Shown piece by piece: positions 19,501 through 27,182 of a DNA stretch of 64,000 bases. The stretch lies in the NCBI GenBank assembly GCA_002839155.1, contig PGXM01000006.1, positions 29,832 to 93,831 on the forward strand, written 5' to 3'. A program made the translations under genes and the position numbers. The stretch is from Tenericutes bacterium HGW-Tenericutes-1. GTDB taxonomy: Bacteria > Bacillota_I > Bacilli_A > Izemoplasmatales > Hujiaoplasmataceae. Every line of letters begins with the position of its first letter. The stretch's first letter is position 1. The notes below the pieces were generated by a model. The model ran no database searches. It was not told the origin of the DNA and saw only the letters and a program-made list of their open reading frames with translations.

Positions 19501-20003
19501 TAGATCATATTGCTTGTAACGTTTGTTAATGATTTATCCCATTTTGCTGATGCAACAACATATCCTGGTTTTGATGGTAATGATTCTAAAGGAATATCAG
19601 TAGCGTTTCCACCCGATGAGACATACTGTATATCGATTAAATGTCCATTAGCGTCCATAAACAAACACGCATATTGATTATTGGGTCTAAACACTGCAAT
19701 AATATGAGCGTTAGAAGTTACTGTGAATGGAGTTTCAACAAACAGACCTTCTTGTACAACGCCATTGTAAATCCAATAGGCAAAGGTATATCCTTCTAAA
19801 GACGATATACTACTTTGAAAAGAAACTTTAGAACCGATTTTTTGATTTGTTAATTCAGTAGATATAGTATTGAACTCATCAAAGTATGATTCAATTTGGA
19901 CTGTGACGTTAGATTCCGCTTTAACATTATATTTATGAAAAGCAAAAAAACCTCCTATTGATAAGAGTAATAAAGCAGTCAATAATCCATATCTTCTTTT
20001 CAT
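16536..20003 (-). CDS. Multidomain secreted nuclease: lamin-tail, Ig-like, metallo-beta-lactamase fold and endonuclease I
   Basis: 1155 residues. An N-terminal signal segment (about 6-22) is followed by about 320 residues of InlB/Flg_new-type beta repeats (GYTFAYWIYNGVVQEGLF). A lamin-tail domain spans about 360-485 (EGSSNNKAIAIYNG, HNGDDAIQLLH), and an Ig-like domain about 530-605. A ComEC-like metallo-beta-lactamase domain covers about 612-860 with THQDADHIGG, LFNGDAE and KLGHHGT as metal ligands. The C-terminal about 230 residues are endonuclease I (EndA/NucM/Bsn) with NREHIWAQSHG holding the catalytic His, plus SDLHHIRATDVSVN and NYIGNSYFEPRDDIKGDVAR. The His-metal motifs of both catalytic domains look intact. 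Role: extracellular degradation of DNA; whether the beta-lactamase fold cuts nucleotides or another substrate is unknown. GGGGGA precedes the ATG. The lamin-tail half is shared with the neighbour at 20102-22903. Confidence 0.87.
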   Translation of the reverse strand: MKRRYGLLTALLLLSIGGFFAFHKYNVKAESNVTVQIESYFDEFNTISTELTNQKIGSKVSFQSSISSLEGYTFAYWIYNGVVQEGLFVETPFTVTSNAHIIAVFRPNNQYACLFMDANGHLIDIQYVSSGGNATDIPLESLPSKPGYVVASAKWDKSLTNVTSNMIYMLQYELSSSASYTVSVLNGSGDGTYGYDSVITVSADTAPVGQNFQYWVMGDKIVSRQSNYAFTVVSDVSIEAIFSDESVIEFPMVTLSDDLIARSGYQTYLGQFHIPTGFEYVEHGLIVSSEVGVIDLNSTSITRYQGSKYNPLTNEFVMSVPTTVTNWLSHRGYLIIRNSDGDLMTVYNELVTSSSVAPSDLFFSYYIEGSSNNKAIAIYNGTGSTVDLSLYKVKVYANGASTATNTISLVGTLATNDVYVIANTSANSTILGMANLTTGSLQHNGDDAIQLLHNSTVIDIIGQVGVDPGTEWGSGLTSTADNSLSRKSDIYTGRTDTGAFDPSIEWNGFAVDTTTGLDSHTYSGTSAKTISTIEAHLPNRTYQINDSINLTNGYLRVFYSDGSATILTLTSEMITDFSSNTSGLKTLTITYQGKTDTLTYLVEAYETSTDLLIHYIDIGATGGGPGEAMLIQYNGIDILIDSGENASAATNALLAFLSSTITDGTIEYIIATHQDADHIGGFTEVIDAYNVTNAILYSTPASIATVLRNTFEAAVTAEGSTVYYAYDLATSMDPSITITEGVNLEFINTNYLQTANANYSSIVFVLDAFGTRVLFNGDAEQNQEAVYGPLVGDVDIFKLGHHGTVNATTSTLLNNITPEVAIVTNGDFLGNEYNHPTYDALARIYSYSNLVPIYAVTGGNWSSETLMNQRNGTITVSVNGTGYAIVSDYYESNPMEISNTDYWHNALNTTGSSGYYYASSTGIITASAFKDALSLVIDGHTSYSYTAITDILKVVDADPAISGNVLLFYTNRSQSAETFVGSTGNQDYWNREHIWAQSHGIDEALPAYSDLHHIRATDVSVNAERGDLDFGIVSTHDGSTLVSDTYGAVSSYNYIGNSYFEPRDDIKGDVARMLFYMAVRYEGNNGEIDLELLNGLTSSVSNNIGDLTTLLLWNELDPVSEAEVLRNNLVYSYQGNRNPFIDHPEWVELIFGSGV

Positions 20004-20069
20004 AAAATAAATCCCCCATAATTACTTATAAAAATATTATACCAAATAATGATCTCATTAGAAAGAAAA

Positions 20070-20090
20070 GGCGCAATTGCTCATTGCGCC
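20070..20090 (-). terminator. Terminator after the 936-residue protein gene
   Basis: GGCGCAAT (20070-20077) and ATTGCGCC (20083-20090) form a perfect 8-bp GC-rich stem with a 5-nt loop, followed on the minus strand by TTTTCTTTC. It lies 12 nt after the stop codon and separates this gene from the nuclease gene. Confidence 0.8.
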
Positions 20091-20101
20091 AAATAAAATT
20101 A

Positions 20102-22903
20102 CTACCTCATGCCGTAAATTGTAACATCATCAATATATAACCTAGCTTTATCTGCGGGTGTCGTTGTATAAGTAATTTGGAATTTAACTCGAACATCTAA
20201 TCCTGTTTCACTTATGTTATATGTATACATGGTTTTCGTAGACGTAAGAGTAAATGTTTGCGGATTAATGTAAGTTACTCCATCATCAATCGAGTAGGAT
20301 ACAATAACATTAATTGAAGAAGTGTTTGCTGCATAAAAAGTAACTTTTGTTGCATCTAATAAAGTGAAATTTGTAAAGGTATAGCCAAGATTTGCAGGCG
20401 CGGAAGCATACCATCTCATTTGCATTGACATTAATTCATAAAGGGGGTTCGTTGTTGAAGCCGTACCATAATAGGTACCCCACTGTTGTCCAACTGCACC
20501 ATCTAATTTTACTGTTGTATTGTTATAAACTGAACCATTAGTAAACCCTTCATCAGATTCAAAACCAGTAGTGTAAATGCTTTGTTCTGTAGGTACAAGA
20601 GACTCTTCAAATGTAACAACAACACTTTGATCAGTGCTTATTGAAGATAATTGATAGGTCGATGCGCCATCTAATTGGACTGTTGTAGTTCCGTTAATTG
20701 TCAAGAAATCAGTTCTATATCCCGATGCCGGAGTGAAAGTGAGTGTAGCACTTCCACCATCCATAACGTTGGATACAGAGGAACTTACAGTTCCATAAGT
20801 TTCATTGTTTGATGAAACTGAAATCGTATTTAGTGGATCAAAAGTAACAACAACAGTTTGAGTTGCAGTAATATTATTTATAGTAAATGTATTTGTTCCA
20901 TCTAACTGCGTATCTACGCCATTAACCGTAATATAATCAGTATAGTAACCGACAGCTGGAGTAATCGTGATTATTGAACTACCTTCGCTTAAAACACTCG
21001 TTGGAGACGCACTCACCGTACCATGTTCTGTATTAGATGAAGTTGCATCAACATCATAATAAGTTGGTGCTGTAATAGTCCACCCAGCGCCAACATATAA
21101 GTCAGTATTAACCGTTGAAGTAGCATAAATCATTACATTACCTTCTGAAACTGCAGTAACAAGGCCATCTGCACTGACGGTTGCAATACTTTCATCATCG
21201 CTCGTCCAAGTTACGCCACGAATAGAATCAAGCGGATCATCGTAAATAACAACTAATTGTTCTGTCTGTCCAACCATCAAACTTAAGGAACCATCATAAC
21301 CGATACCCATTGGTTCTCTATTTTCATGATAACCAAGATTAGAAATATTATCTTGAGCTAAAACATACCAATCCATGGACTCCCATGCAGATGTTGGCTC
21401 AAACAAACCAGTGTCTCTAATAAGTGTGTATTCAGCAGTAGCTCCTTCATTACATTCCCATGAAGTACCCGGATCTACACCGATGACGCCAACAACATCA
21501 ATAATCGTTGTATTGTTTACATCATATATACCAATAGCGTCATCACCATTGAAATTAGTAACAGAGCTAGTAACATCTGCTAGTGCTAATATAGCTGGAC
21601 TAGCTGATGCATTGGCTATAACATAGACATCACCAGGAAGTAAAGTACCAGTTAAACTTAGTGTCGCACCAACTGAGGTAGCTCCATTTATAAATAATTG
21701 AATTTGATAATTTGAAAGATCAATCGAATCATATAACGATGGATTGTATATTTCAATCCATTTATTATTACTTGAACCTTCACCATATTCTGAAATCATC
21801 GGATGATTTGGAATAAGAAGTGTATCTGATTGTTCGTTTAGTCTAGAAACAGATTCGGTATAGGACGCATCAATATAATAGACATAGATATTAGCGTATA
21901 CTCCCCATAATGAGTCAAATGACATGACAAATTCATTGGTTAACGGGTTCAAATTTGAAGCTTCATGATAGACATCAATGTCACGGTAATTGGTAATGTG
22001 AATTCCATATTCTATGAGCGTACTACCTTCAGGTATATGGAAATGGCCAACAAATGTTGTTTTACCCTCACGCAAATAAAGTGGATCACTTAATGTTGCA
22101 TATCCCATATCTTCCCATGTATATGTATCATATACCGCGTTGATTGAGGCATTTCTATAAGCAGTAAATGAATAAGTCGGAAGAATACTAACTAGATCTC
22201 CCTTTTCATCTTCCCAGTAACTGAATTCAAACCCTTCTGGGGCCGGATCAGCGGTGATAGATACAATACTATCAAAAGCGTAACTTCCACTTCCTGTACC
22301 GTTGGTAACACTGATTGTATATGTGTTAGGTGTTTCAACGGGTTCGTAATGAATCATGACAAAAGTATCGGTTGTAATATTATTAAAATCAACACCTGTT
22401 CCCCAAGGATTAGCTGCAATTACATATCCTGGTTTTGAAAATTCTTCTAAAGTCGGAACTTGTGCCGAAGTAAATGGACTTGCGGTAGTACTGTATTGCC
22501 AAGTAATTAATTTTTCATTGGAGTCCATAAAACAAACAATTTCATCTACAGTTGGACGGTAAACAGCCACAAGCGCTAAGTTTTCAGTGATGACAAATTG
22601 ATAATCATACGTTAAATCTTGACGAACAAATCCATTCACTACCCAAAAAGAAAAGACGTAACCCGCAGGCATTCCTTCAAAATAGGATGCCATGGATACT
22701 TTGGATCCATAGGTTTTGGTTAAGTTAAAATGTGCTGCTGAATTTAAAGGGTCAAAGTAAACGTCTAATGTGACTGGAACTGACGTGCTTAATCCTGGTT
22801 GGCCGTCAAGTTCAATTTCAAGTTTCGGTGTCGCTGAAACAATGCGAGCGAATAAGGTCAACAAGAACACTAATGTTAAAATCCCAATAATGGTTTTTTT
22901 CAT
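20102..22903 (-). CDS. Large secreted protein with lamin-tail, BIG2 and InlB-like repeats
   Basis: About 933 residues from the ATG at 22903 (AGGAG 12 nt upstream; the ATG at 22912 touches that site). After a signal peptide the first about 480 residues parallel the nuclease at 16536-20003: the same repeat region (GYVFSFWVVNGFVRQDLTY) and a lamin-tail domain (EGSSNNKWIEIYNPSLYDSI, NFNGDDAIGIYD). It then diverges into a BIG2 Ig-like domain (about 545-625, VTWTSDDESIATVSADGLV), two tandem InlB-type repeats (about 628-775) and a C-terminal beta-sandwich of about 150 residues ending ARLYIDDVTIYG. I see no catalytic motif. It starts 12 nt after the 46-codon peptide gene and probably shares its transcript. 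Inference: an adhesin or a DNA/carbohydrate-binding partner of the nuclease. Confidence 0.75.
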   Translation of the reverse strand: MKKTIIGILTLVFLLTLFARIVSATPKLEIELDGQPGLSTSVPVTLDVYFDPLNSAAHFNLTKTYGSKVSMASYFEGMPAGYVFSFWVVNGFVRQDLTYDYQFVITENLALVAVYRPTVDEIVCFMDSNEKLITWQYSTTASPFTSAQVPTLEEFSKPGYVIAANPWGTGVDFNNITTDTFVMIHYEPVETPNTYTISVTNGTGSGSYAFDSIVSITADPAPEGFEFSYWEDEKGDLVSILPTYSFTAYRNASINAVYDTYTWEDMGYATLSDPLYLREGKTTFVGHFHIPEGSTLIEYGIHITNYRDIDVYHEASNLNPLTNEFVMSFDSLWGVYANIYVYYIDASYTESVSRLNEQSDTLLIPNHPMISEYGEGSSNNKWIEIYNPSLYDSIDLSNYQIQLFINGATSVGATLSLTGTLLPGDVYVIANASASPAILALADVTSSVTNFNGDDAIGIYDVNNTTIIDVVGVIGVDPGTSWECNEGATAEYTLIRDTGLFEPTSAWESMDWYVLAQDNISNLGYHENREPMGIGYDGSLSLMVGQTEQLVVIYDDPLDSIRGVTWTSDDESIATVSADGLVTAVSEGNVMIYATSTVNTDLYVGAGWTITAPTYYDVDATSSNTEHGTVSASPTSVLSEGSSIITITPAVGYYTDYITVNGVDTQLDGTNTFTINNITATQTVVVTFDPLNTISVSSNNETYGTVSSSVSNVMDGGSATLTFTPASGYRTDFLTINGTTTVQLDGASTYQLSSISTDQSVVVTFEESLVPTEQSIYTTGFESDEGFTNGSVYNNTTVKLDGAVGQQWGTYYGTASTTNPLYELMSMQMRWYASAPANLGYTFTNFTLLDATKVTFYAANTSSINVIVSYSIDDGVTYINPQTFTLTSTKTMYTYNISETGLDVRVKFQITYTTTPADKARLYIDDVTIYGMR

Positions 22904-22915
22904 AGGGTTCATCTC

Positions 22916-23056
22916 CTAAAACACTTCTTCGCCGCAAAATGTAGATTGGCCAAGCGTACCACTCGTCGCAATGCTTTCCTCGAGCTCAAATTCAATGACT
23001 TCTAGTTCAGGTCTCTCGTAATCAAGTAAAGTTTGGTTATCATTTTCTTTTCTCAT
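22916..23056 (-). CDS. 46-residue putative RiPP precursor with YxxPxL leader motif
   Basis: An ATG at 23056 follows GGAGGG by 5 nt and opens 46 codons ending in TAG. The acidic N-terminal part contains Y13-E-R-P-E-L18, matching YxxPxL, the leader motif bound by the PqqD-like B1 proteins of lasso-peptide systems. The C-terminal part, SIATSGTLGQSTFCGEEVF, is small-residue, Ser/Thr rich with one Cys and could be the core. The gene lies directly after the nucleotidyltransferase-S26-PqqD-HprK-radical SAM group on the same strand, with its own predicted promoter, and 12 nt before the 936-residue secreted protein. Known: short peptides next to PqqD and radical SAM genes are often modified precursors. 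Inference: this is the substrate of that group. The modification is unknown. Confidence 0.7.
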   Translation of the reverse strand: MRKENDNQTLLDYERPELEVIEFELEESIATSGTLGQSTFCGEEVF

Positions 23057-23087
23057 GTTTGCCCTCCGACAATAAAAAAATGGAGTA

Positions 23088-23115
23088 ATTATACATGGAG
23101 TCCAATCATATCAAA
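23088..23115 (-). promoter_or_regulatory. Promoter of the precursor peptide gene
   Basis: Minus strand: perfect -10 TATAAT (23088-23093), 16-nt spacer, weak -35 TTTGAT (23110-23115). It would let the peptide gene be transcribed independently of the maturation genes, as is common for RiPP precursors. Confidence 0.5.
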
Positions 23116-23189
23116 AGCATATTATCATAGATAAATTAAAAATTAAAGTAGTTTTTCTAAAAAATTTTGTAAATTATTCGTTTTACTTT

Positions 23190-24371
23190 TTACAAACCAA
23201 GTTTTTTATAAAGTTCACTATTATCTTGAATCAATTTATCGCTTAAATTGTACTCTTTTAATTTTCGTAAACTTCGACTTGGTTGTTTAAAAATCCAATT
23301 AAACCACCGTGATACCCAAGCAATTGGTAGAAGCCATTTATGTCTCTTAAGATAAGTATACGATATTACAATTTGATCATATCGAGGAAATACAGTCGAT
23401 AAAAAAACACTCAATTTTGGATGATGACTTTTTGGGTTTGAACGCATTTCGGATGTAAAACGAGGTAAAGTAGAATTAAATCCTTCTGCTTTTCCATGTA
23501 CCCCAGAAGCAATAATATAAGTCTCAATTCGATTAAATTCCGCTTCTGATATATCACAAGGTTCAATATCATTCAGTAAAGGAATAATGTTAAACCATCT
23601 TTGATTCAGCCATGAAATTGATATATAGAAACGATAGAGTTGTGTTTCTCTTAGTTTTGAGATCCATTCACTATTATTTAGGGTACTTCTAACGTGATTT
23701 TCCCAAATGCCGATATCTAATATTTGTCTCATACCAACACCAGACGAACGAAAATGTTTCGCTAGATGAGCTAATAAATATATACCTAAATCAATGTCAT
23801 TTAATCGATATGAAAATAAAGTATCTTCTATGACTCTATCCCATAAACCAATTAATGATTTCAAGTGAAGCGGATCAAAATGTTGATCAACTTCAGGATG
23901 AACTTCAACATGAATTCTTCCCTTTTCAAATACATCATGGGTTGGCCCTTCTGATGTTTTTGAAAATCCTAATGATATCATTACTTTTGTAGCATTTAAT
24001 TTTTTCTCTTTTGGAATTAACACATCGATATCACCCATGGAACGCATCGATGTGTTGGGATAAAGCCGTTTCATGTATGCCCCTTTAAGAAATACATGAG
24101 GAATTTGATTGGAAGCAAATGCATTAGTTATTTTGATAATAGCATCTTCTTGTAGCGCATCAGCTTTGGTATACCGATAAAATTCATCTCTTAACTTGAT
24201 TTTGAGCGATTCATTCGTAGATTTTCCTAATGCTGGATAAAACATCCCTGATAAACCTTGTTGTCTGGCAATTAAGAAAAACTGTTCCTCATCATCAATA
24301 TGAATTGAACTAGTTGTTTGATTCAAAGCTGCTTTTGTATATTCTAATAGAGCTAAAAAGGTGGAATCCAA
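23190..24371 (-). CDS. Nucleotidyltransferase-fold protein of the peptide cluster
   Basis: 393 residues starting at a TTG (24371) with GGAGGAG 6 nt upstream, inside the last codons of the previous gene. The central motif VFLKGAYMKRLYPN followed by MRSMGDIDVLIP is the hallmark of the uncharacterised nucleotidyltransferase family (PF14907 type); the Asp pair in GDIDVLI would bind metal. Further motifs: GFSKTSEGPTHDVF and HVEVHPEVDQHF. Proteins of this family occur beside HprK-like kinases in some Bacillota lasso-peptide clusters, where they are thought to modify or process the product. Substrate here unknown; the peptide gene downstream is the obvious candidate. Confidence 0.72.
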   Translation of the reverse strand: MDSTFLALLEYTKAALNQTTSSIHIDDEEQFFLIARQQGLSGMFYPALGKSTNESLKIKLRDEFYRYTKADALQEDAIIKITNAFASNQIPHVFLKGAYMKRLYPNTSMRSMGDIDVLIPKEKKLNATKVMISLGFSKTSEGPTHDVFEKGRIHVEVHPEVDQHFDPLHLKSLIGLWDRVIEDTLFSYRLNDIDLGIYLLAHLAKHFRSSGVGMRQILDIGIWENHVRSTLNNSEWISKLRETQLYRFYISISWLNQRWFNIIPLLNDIEPCDISEAEFNRIETYIIASGVHGKAEGFNSTLPRFTSEMRSNPKSHHPKLSVFLSTVFPRYDQIVISYTYLKRHKWLLPIAWVSRWFNWIFKQPSRSLRKLKEYNLSDKLIQDNSELYKKLGL

Positions 24372-24373
24372 AG

Positions 24374-24820
24374 TTATCTCCTCCTTAAGTGATGGTTTAT
24401 TCTTAACAATAATCGTCTAATGGGTTTAAAGAAGACCCATAAACGAACTTTTAATAGGTATTTAGAGTCTGTTACTAGAATGGTTTTGTCACCTTCTGTG
24501 AAAGACGACACAACCGCTAGTAATTGATTTTTAGCCACCTTTTCATTCTTCATTAAAGCGTCACCACAGATAACGAAATCATTATCAACCAGACGAATAA
24601 AGCGGTGAATAACGTAAAAACCTTCTTTTGATTGATACAAGACAATATCAAATGGTTTTAACTCATTCGTTATTTTACTTAATGTAACTATCGTCTTGTC
24701 ACTTTGAAAAAAAGGACGCATACTCGTTCCTTTGATCTTAATCGATACCTCTCCACCTGATTGTAACTTATCAATGATAACAGGCATGAGTTCAGACATT
24801 GACACTATGGATTTATTCAT
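24374..24820 (-). CDS. S24/S26-family peptidase (signal peptidase-like) of the peptide cluster
   Basis: 148 residues. VSIKIKGTSMRPFFQSD carries the catalytic Ser (GTSMRP) and the second box VIHRFIRLVDNDFVICGDA has His where bacterial type I signal peptidases have Lys, so a Ser-His pair of the SipW/archaeal type is expected. It ends in a basic LLLRINHHLRRR and has no clear N-terminal membrane anchor, only a weak hydrophobic stretch near residues 117-131, which fits a cytosolic or membrane-peripheral processing enzyme better than a classical signal peptidase. It overlaps the PqqD-like gene by 8 nt. Inference: it removes the leader of the 46-residue peptide. Confidence 0.75.
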   Translation of the reverse strand: MNKSIVSMSELMPVIIDKLQSGGEVSIKIKGTSMRPFFQSDKTIVTLSKITNELKPFDIVLYQSKEGFYVIHRFIRLVDNDFVICGDALMKNEKVAKNQLLAVVSSFTEGDKTILVTDSKYLLKVRLWVFFKPIRRLLLRINHHLRRR

Positions 24821-25085
24821 GAATTACCAATAAATGATGATTTATCATCTTATTTATAAATGCTTTTATATCAAGAGCAGCTGTTTCTTTTGAAACGTTA
24901 TAACGTGATAGCATTTTATCTAATAATTCTTCTTCTGAGATATCGTTTTGTAATAACTCCCACAAATAACATCCAGACTCATTTAATGTGATGACACCAT
25001 TTAGATTGAGAGCAGCTTCTCCTACAGGAACAACAACATGTTGCCCTGCTATTTTTCTTAATAAATATCCTTCTTTTAGTCTCAT
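24813..25085 (-). CDS. PqqD-like peptide chaperone (RRE domain)
   Basis: 90 residues with the PqqD fold pattern: an N-terminal three-strand part (LLRKIAGQHVVVPVGEAALN), then GVITLNESGCYLWELLQN and a helical end with DISEEELLDKMLSRYNVSKE, typical of PqqD and lasso B1 proteins. These domains bind leader peptides and pass them to the modifying enzyme, commonly a radical SAM protein. The ATG overlaps the stop region of the kinase gene (TAAATG, GGAGG 10 nt upstream). Its expected partner motif, YxxPxL, is found in the small peptide at 22916-23056. Confidence 0.83.
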   Translation of the reverse strand: MRLKEGYLLRKIAGQHVVVPVGEAALNLNGVITLNESGCYLWELLQNDISEEELLDKMLSRYNVSKETAALDIKAFINKMINHHLLVIHE

Positions 25086-25949
25086 TTATTCAATTCCTCC
25101 ATATAAGTATTGATATATGACTTTAAACCCTGTTTTTGAAACATTTGTTTTGTATCCTACGATGGATATTTGAGATAATAAGATTTGATTTATAAAAGAT
25201 AGAATTGTACTAGCTGTCAATTCATCACGAGATCTAAAACCATTTTTCAATAATAGAATTAATTTTTCTGATTCATTGAGTACTTGAATCGAAGGTTCTT
25301 TGCTTTGAGATATAAAAACGATAGCCTTCACCGGAAAACTTAAATTTGAAGTATGGTCAGTCTTTCCTGACCAAGGAGTTCCAGAAGCAATTAACTGATT
25401 ATTAACAAAGGATAATAAGGGTTTATCATCATTTAAGTATTTAACGTCTGATAAGTATTTTTGCCATAAACTTGCGTGCGTTGATTTTCCAACACCGGAC
25501 GGCGCAGAAAAAAGAATGGCTTCATTTTGATAACTTATTGCGGATGCATGAAAGGGATATTTACCCTCTCTAATCGCGATTTCAAAGAAAAAAATACCGG
25601 TTGTCAAATATTCTATTTCTGGAAGTCTTTCTTTATAATCCGGACTCAATAATATATCAATAGCTTTGTAATCTATATCGTAAGTGATTTTTTGCATTAA
25701 TTGAGTTCGGGAGTTATCAGAAAAAATGTATAAAACAAATAGATTATCTTTTTGATATATCAGTTTTGAGAGATGAGAAAAATAGGGTAATTCATCCGGT
25801 AACCCACCAATATCACCGATTCGTGTTTGCATTTTTCTTGTAGGTATATCTTGATTATTTGCTTGAAACATCGGTAAACGCGTCTTAAAATAGTCATCAA
25901 AGATGGGTTTAAAATCTAATAAAATACCCGCAATATTATAAACCGCCAT
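25086..25949 (-). CDS. HprK-like kinase of the peptide cluster
   Basis: 287 residues from the ATG at 25949 (AAGGAG 7 nt upstream). The P-loop ILFSAPSGVGKSTHASLW lies near residues 135-152, followed by LSDVKYLNDDKPLLSF and ASGTPWSGK, the pattern of HPr kinase-related proteins that are not true HprK. In the paeninodin lasso cluster such a kinase phosphorylates the peptide's C-terminal Ser. Here the gene lies between the radical SAM and PqqD-like genes with 14-nt and 0-nt junctions, so it is surely in the same operon. Its substrate here is unknown. Confidence 0.8.
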   Translation of the reverse strand: MAVYNIAGILLDFKPIFDDYFKTRLPMFQANNQDIPTRKMQTRIGDIGGLPDELPYFSHLSKLIYQKDNLFVLYIFSDNSRTQLMQKITYDIDYKAIDILLSPDYKERLPEIEYLTTGIFFFEIAIREGKYPFHASAISYQNEAILFSAPSGVGKSTHASLWQKYLSDVKYLNDDKPLLSFVNNQLIASGTPWSGKTDHTSNLSFPVKAIVFISQSKEPSIQVLNESEKLILLLKNGFRSRDELTASTILSFINQILLSQISIVGYKTNVSKTGFKVIYQYLYGGIE

Positions 25950-26955
25950 GATATACTCCTTTATGACTTTCAGCAAAAGCTTTTAGATATTCACTACATT
26001 TATTCAAACCACCTTCGAATTGTTTTCGAGCAGGACATTGAAGACATTCATGCACTAAATGACAGTTATTACATGGATTATCTTTATTAATTTCATTCCA
26101 TCTGATTTGTAATGATTGATATATCTCTAGAAATTGAGACGGTATTAATTTGGCTTTAGGTTCATCTGCTAGTGAACAAGGATGCATATAACCATCATGA
26201 CTAATAAAGCATCCAGTTACTAAAGCTTGACAACTTGAAGAAATGGCAGACGTTGAACATTCTTTATGCTTGTATTCTGTAAAAGCATTGAGAATCATTT
26301 GCTCGAACTTAATTAACTCAGATGAACTTAACCGTAAATGTGAAGGGCTACTTTGATTTTTAGAAGGAGCGATATATAATTGATAGCCAAGAAATTGGTT
26401 TTTGGATTGGACATATTTTATTAACTGAGGAAGTGATGAATATATCGGTTTTATCGGTAAAGTTCTTAATATAAATGATAAATTATATTTAATTAACAAA
26501 TCAATGCCTTGATCAACTTTAATAAACTGATTTTTAACCCCAGTAACATTGAATGTACTTTCTTCATCATATCCGTAAAGGGTGACTGTAATCAATTCGG
26601 GTGGATTTTTTTTAAACCGAGTAGCGACTGATTCGTTAATGAAAGAACCGTTTGTAAACACGGTTATTTTAACACCCTTACTCATTAAATATTCATACAA
26701 CTCCCAAAAATCAAGTCGAGATAAAGGTTCCCCACCAGTTAGGACGAAATAAAGTGCTCCAGAATTAATTGCCCCATCAAAAAAAGACTTCCATTCAGAA
26801 GTTGGTAAATCTTGATAAGGTTGATTATCATGGACATAACACATGGCGCATCTAAAATTACATCCAGTTGTCAATTCACATTCTACAGTCAAAGGAAATT
26901 TATTTTCTTTGGCAAAGTTAGCTAGTTGACGTTTCCATTGTAAGTAATTGGGCAT
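25936..26955 (-). CDS. Radical SAM/SPASM peptide-modifying enzyme
   Basis: 339 residues from the ATG at 26955 (AAGGTGA upstream). The [4Fe-4S]-AdoMet motif is CNFRCAMCYVHD (CxxxCxxC, about residues 29-36), followed by FVLTGGEPLSR. The C-terminal SPASM region has Cys-rich segments (VTGCFISHDGYMHPCSLADE, then CNNCHLVHECLQCPARKQ) for additional FeS clusters. This layout fits PqqE, anSME and RiPP maturases that form thioether or C-C links. First gene of the operon, followed by kinase, PqqD-like, peptidase and nucleotidyltransferase genes. Its likely substrate is the peptide at 22916-23056, whose single Cys41 could take part in a cross-link (inference). Confidence 0.88.
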   Translation of the reverse strand: MPNYLQWKRQLANFAKENKFPLTVECELTTGCNFRCAMCYVHDNQPYQDLPTSEWKSFFDGAINSGALYFVLTGGEPLSRLDFWELYEYLMSKGVKITVFTNGSFINESVATRFKKNPPELITVTLYGYDEESTFNVTGVKNQFIKVDQGIDLLIKYNLSFILRTLPIKPIYSSLPQLIKYVQSKNQFLGYQLYIAPSKNQSSPSHLRLSSSELIKFEQMILNAFTEYKHKECSTSAISSSCQALVTGCFISHDGYMHPCSLADEPKAKLIPSQFLEIYQSLQIRWNEINKDNPCNNCHLVHECLQCPARKQFEGGLNKCSEYLKAFAESHKGVYHGGL

Positions 26956-27182
26956 CAGTATCACCTTTGTATTATATTTTACCAAAAGTCGTTAAAAAAA
27001 GATTTAATTAATTAAAATAAAAGAACAAATAGGTTCATATTTTTTCAATCATTGATAGATATAAAAGAAAAGTATATATTTAAATTCAGAACATTCAATT
27101 AAGTGAGTGTCCTTATAAAAATATATACACTTATTAAAATAACTATTTATTGAATATTGTATTTTTTATTTACAAGACAAAT

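Noticed and set aside
22916..26955. A genuine lasso-peptide cluster
   Set aside because: The asparagine-synthetase-like cyclase and the transglutaminase-like B2 protease are absent between 20 and 32 kb; only the PqqD-like protein, kinase, nucleotidyltransferase and leader motif are shared.
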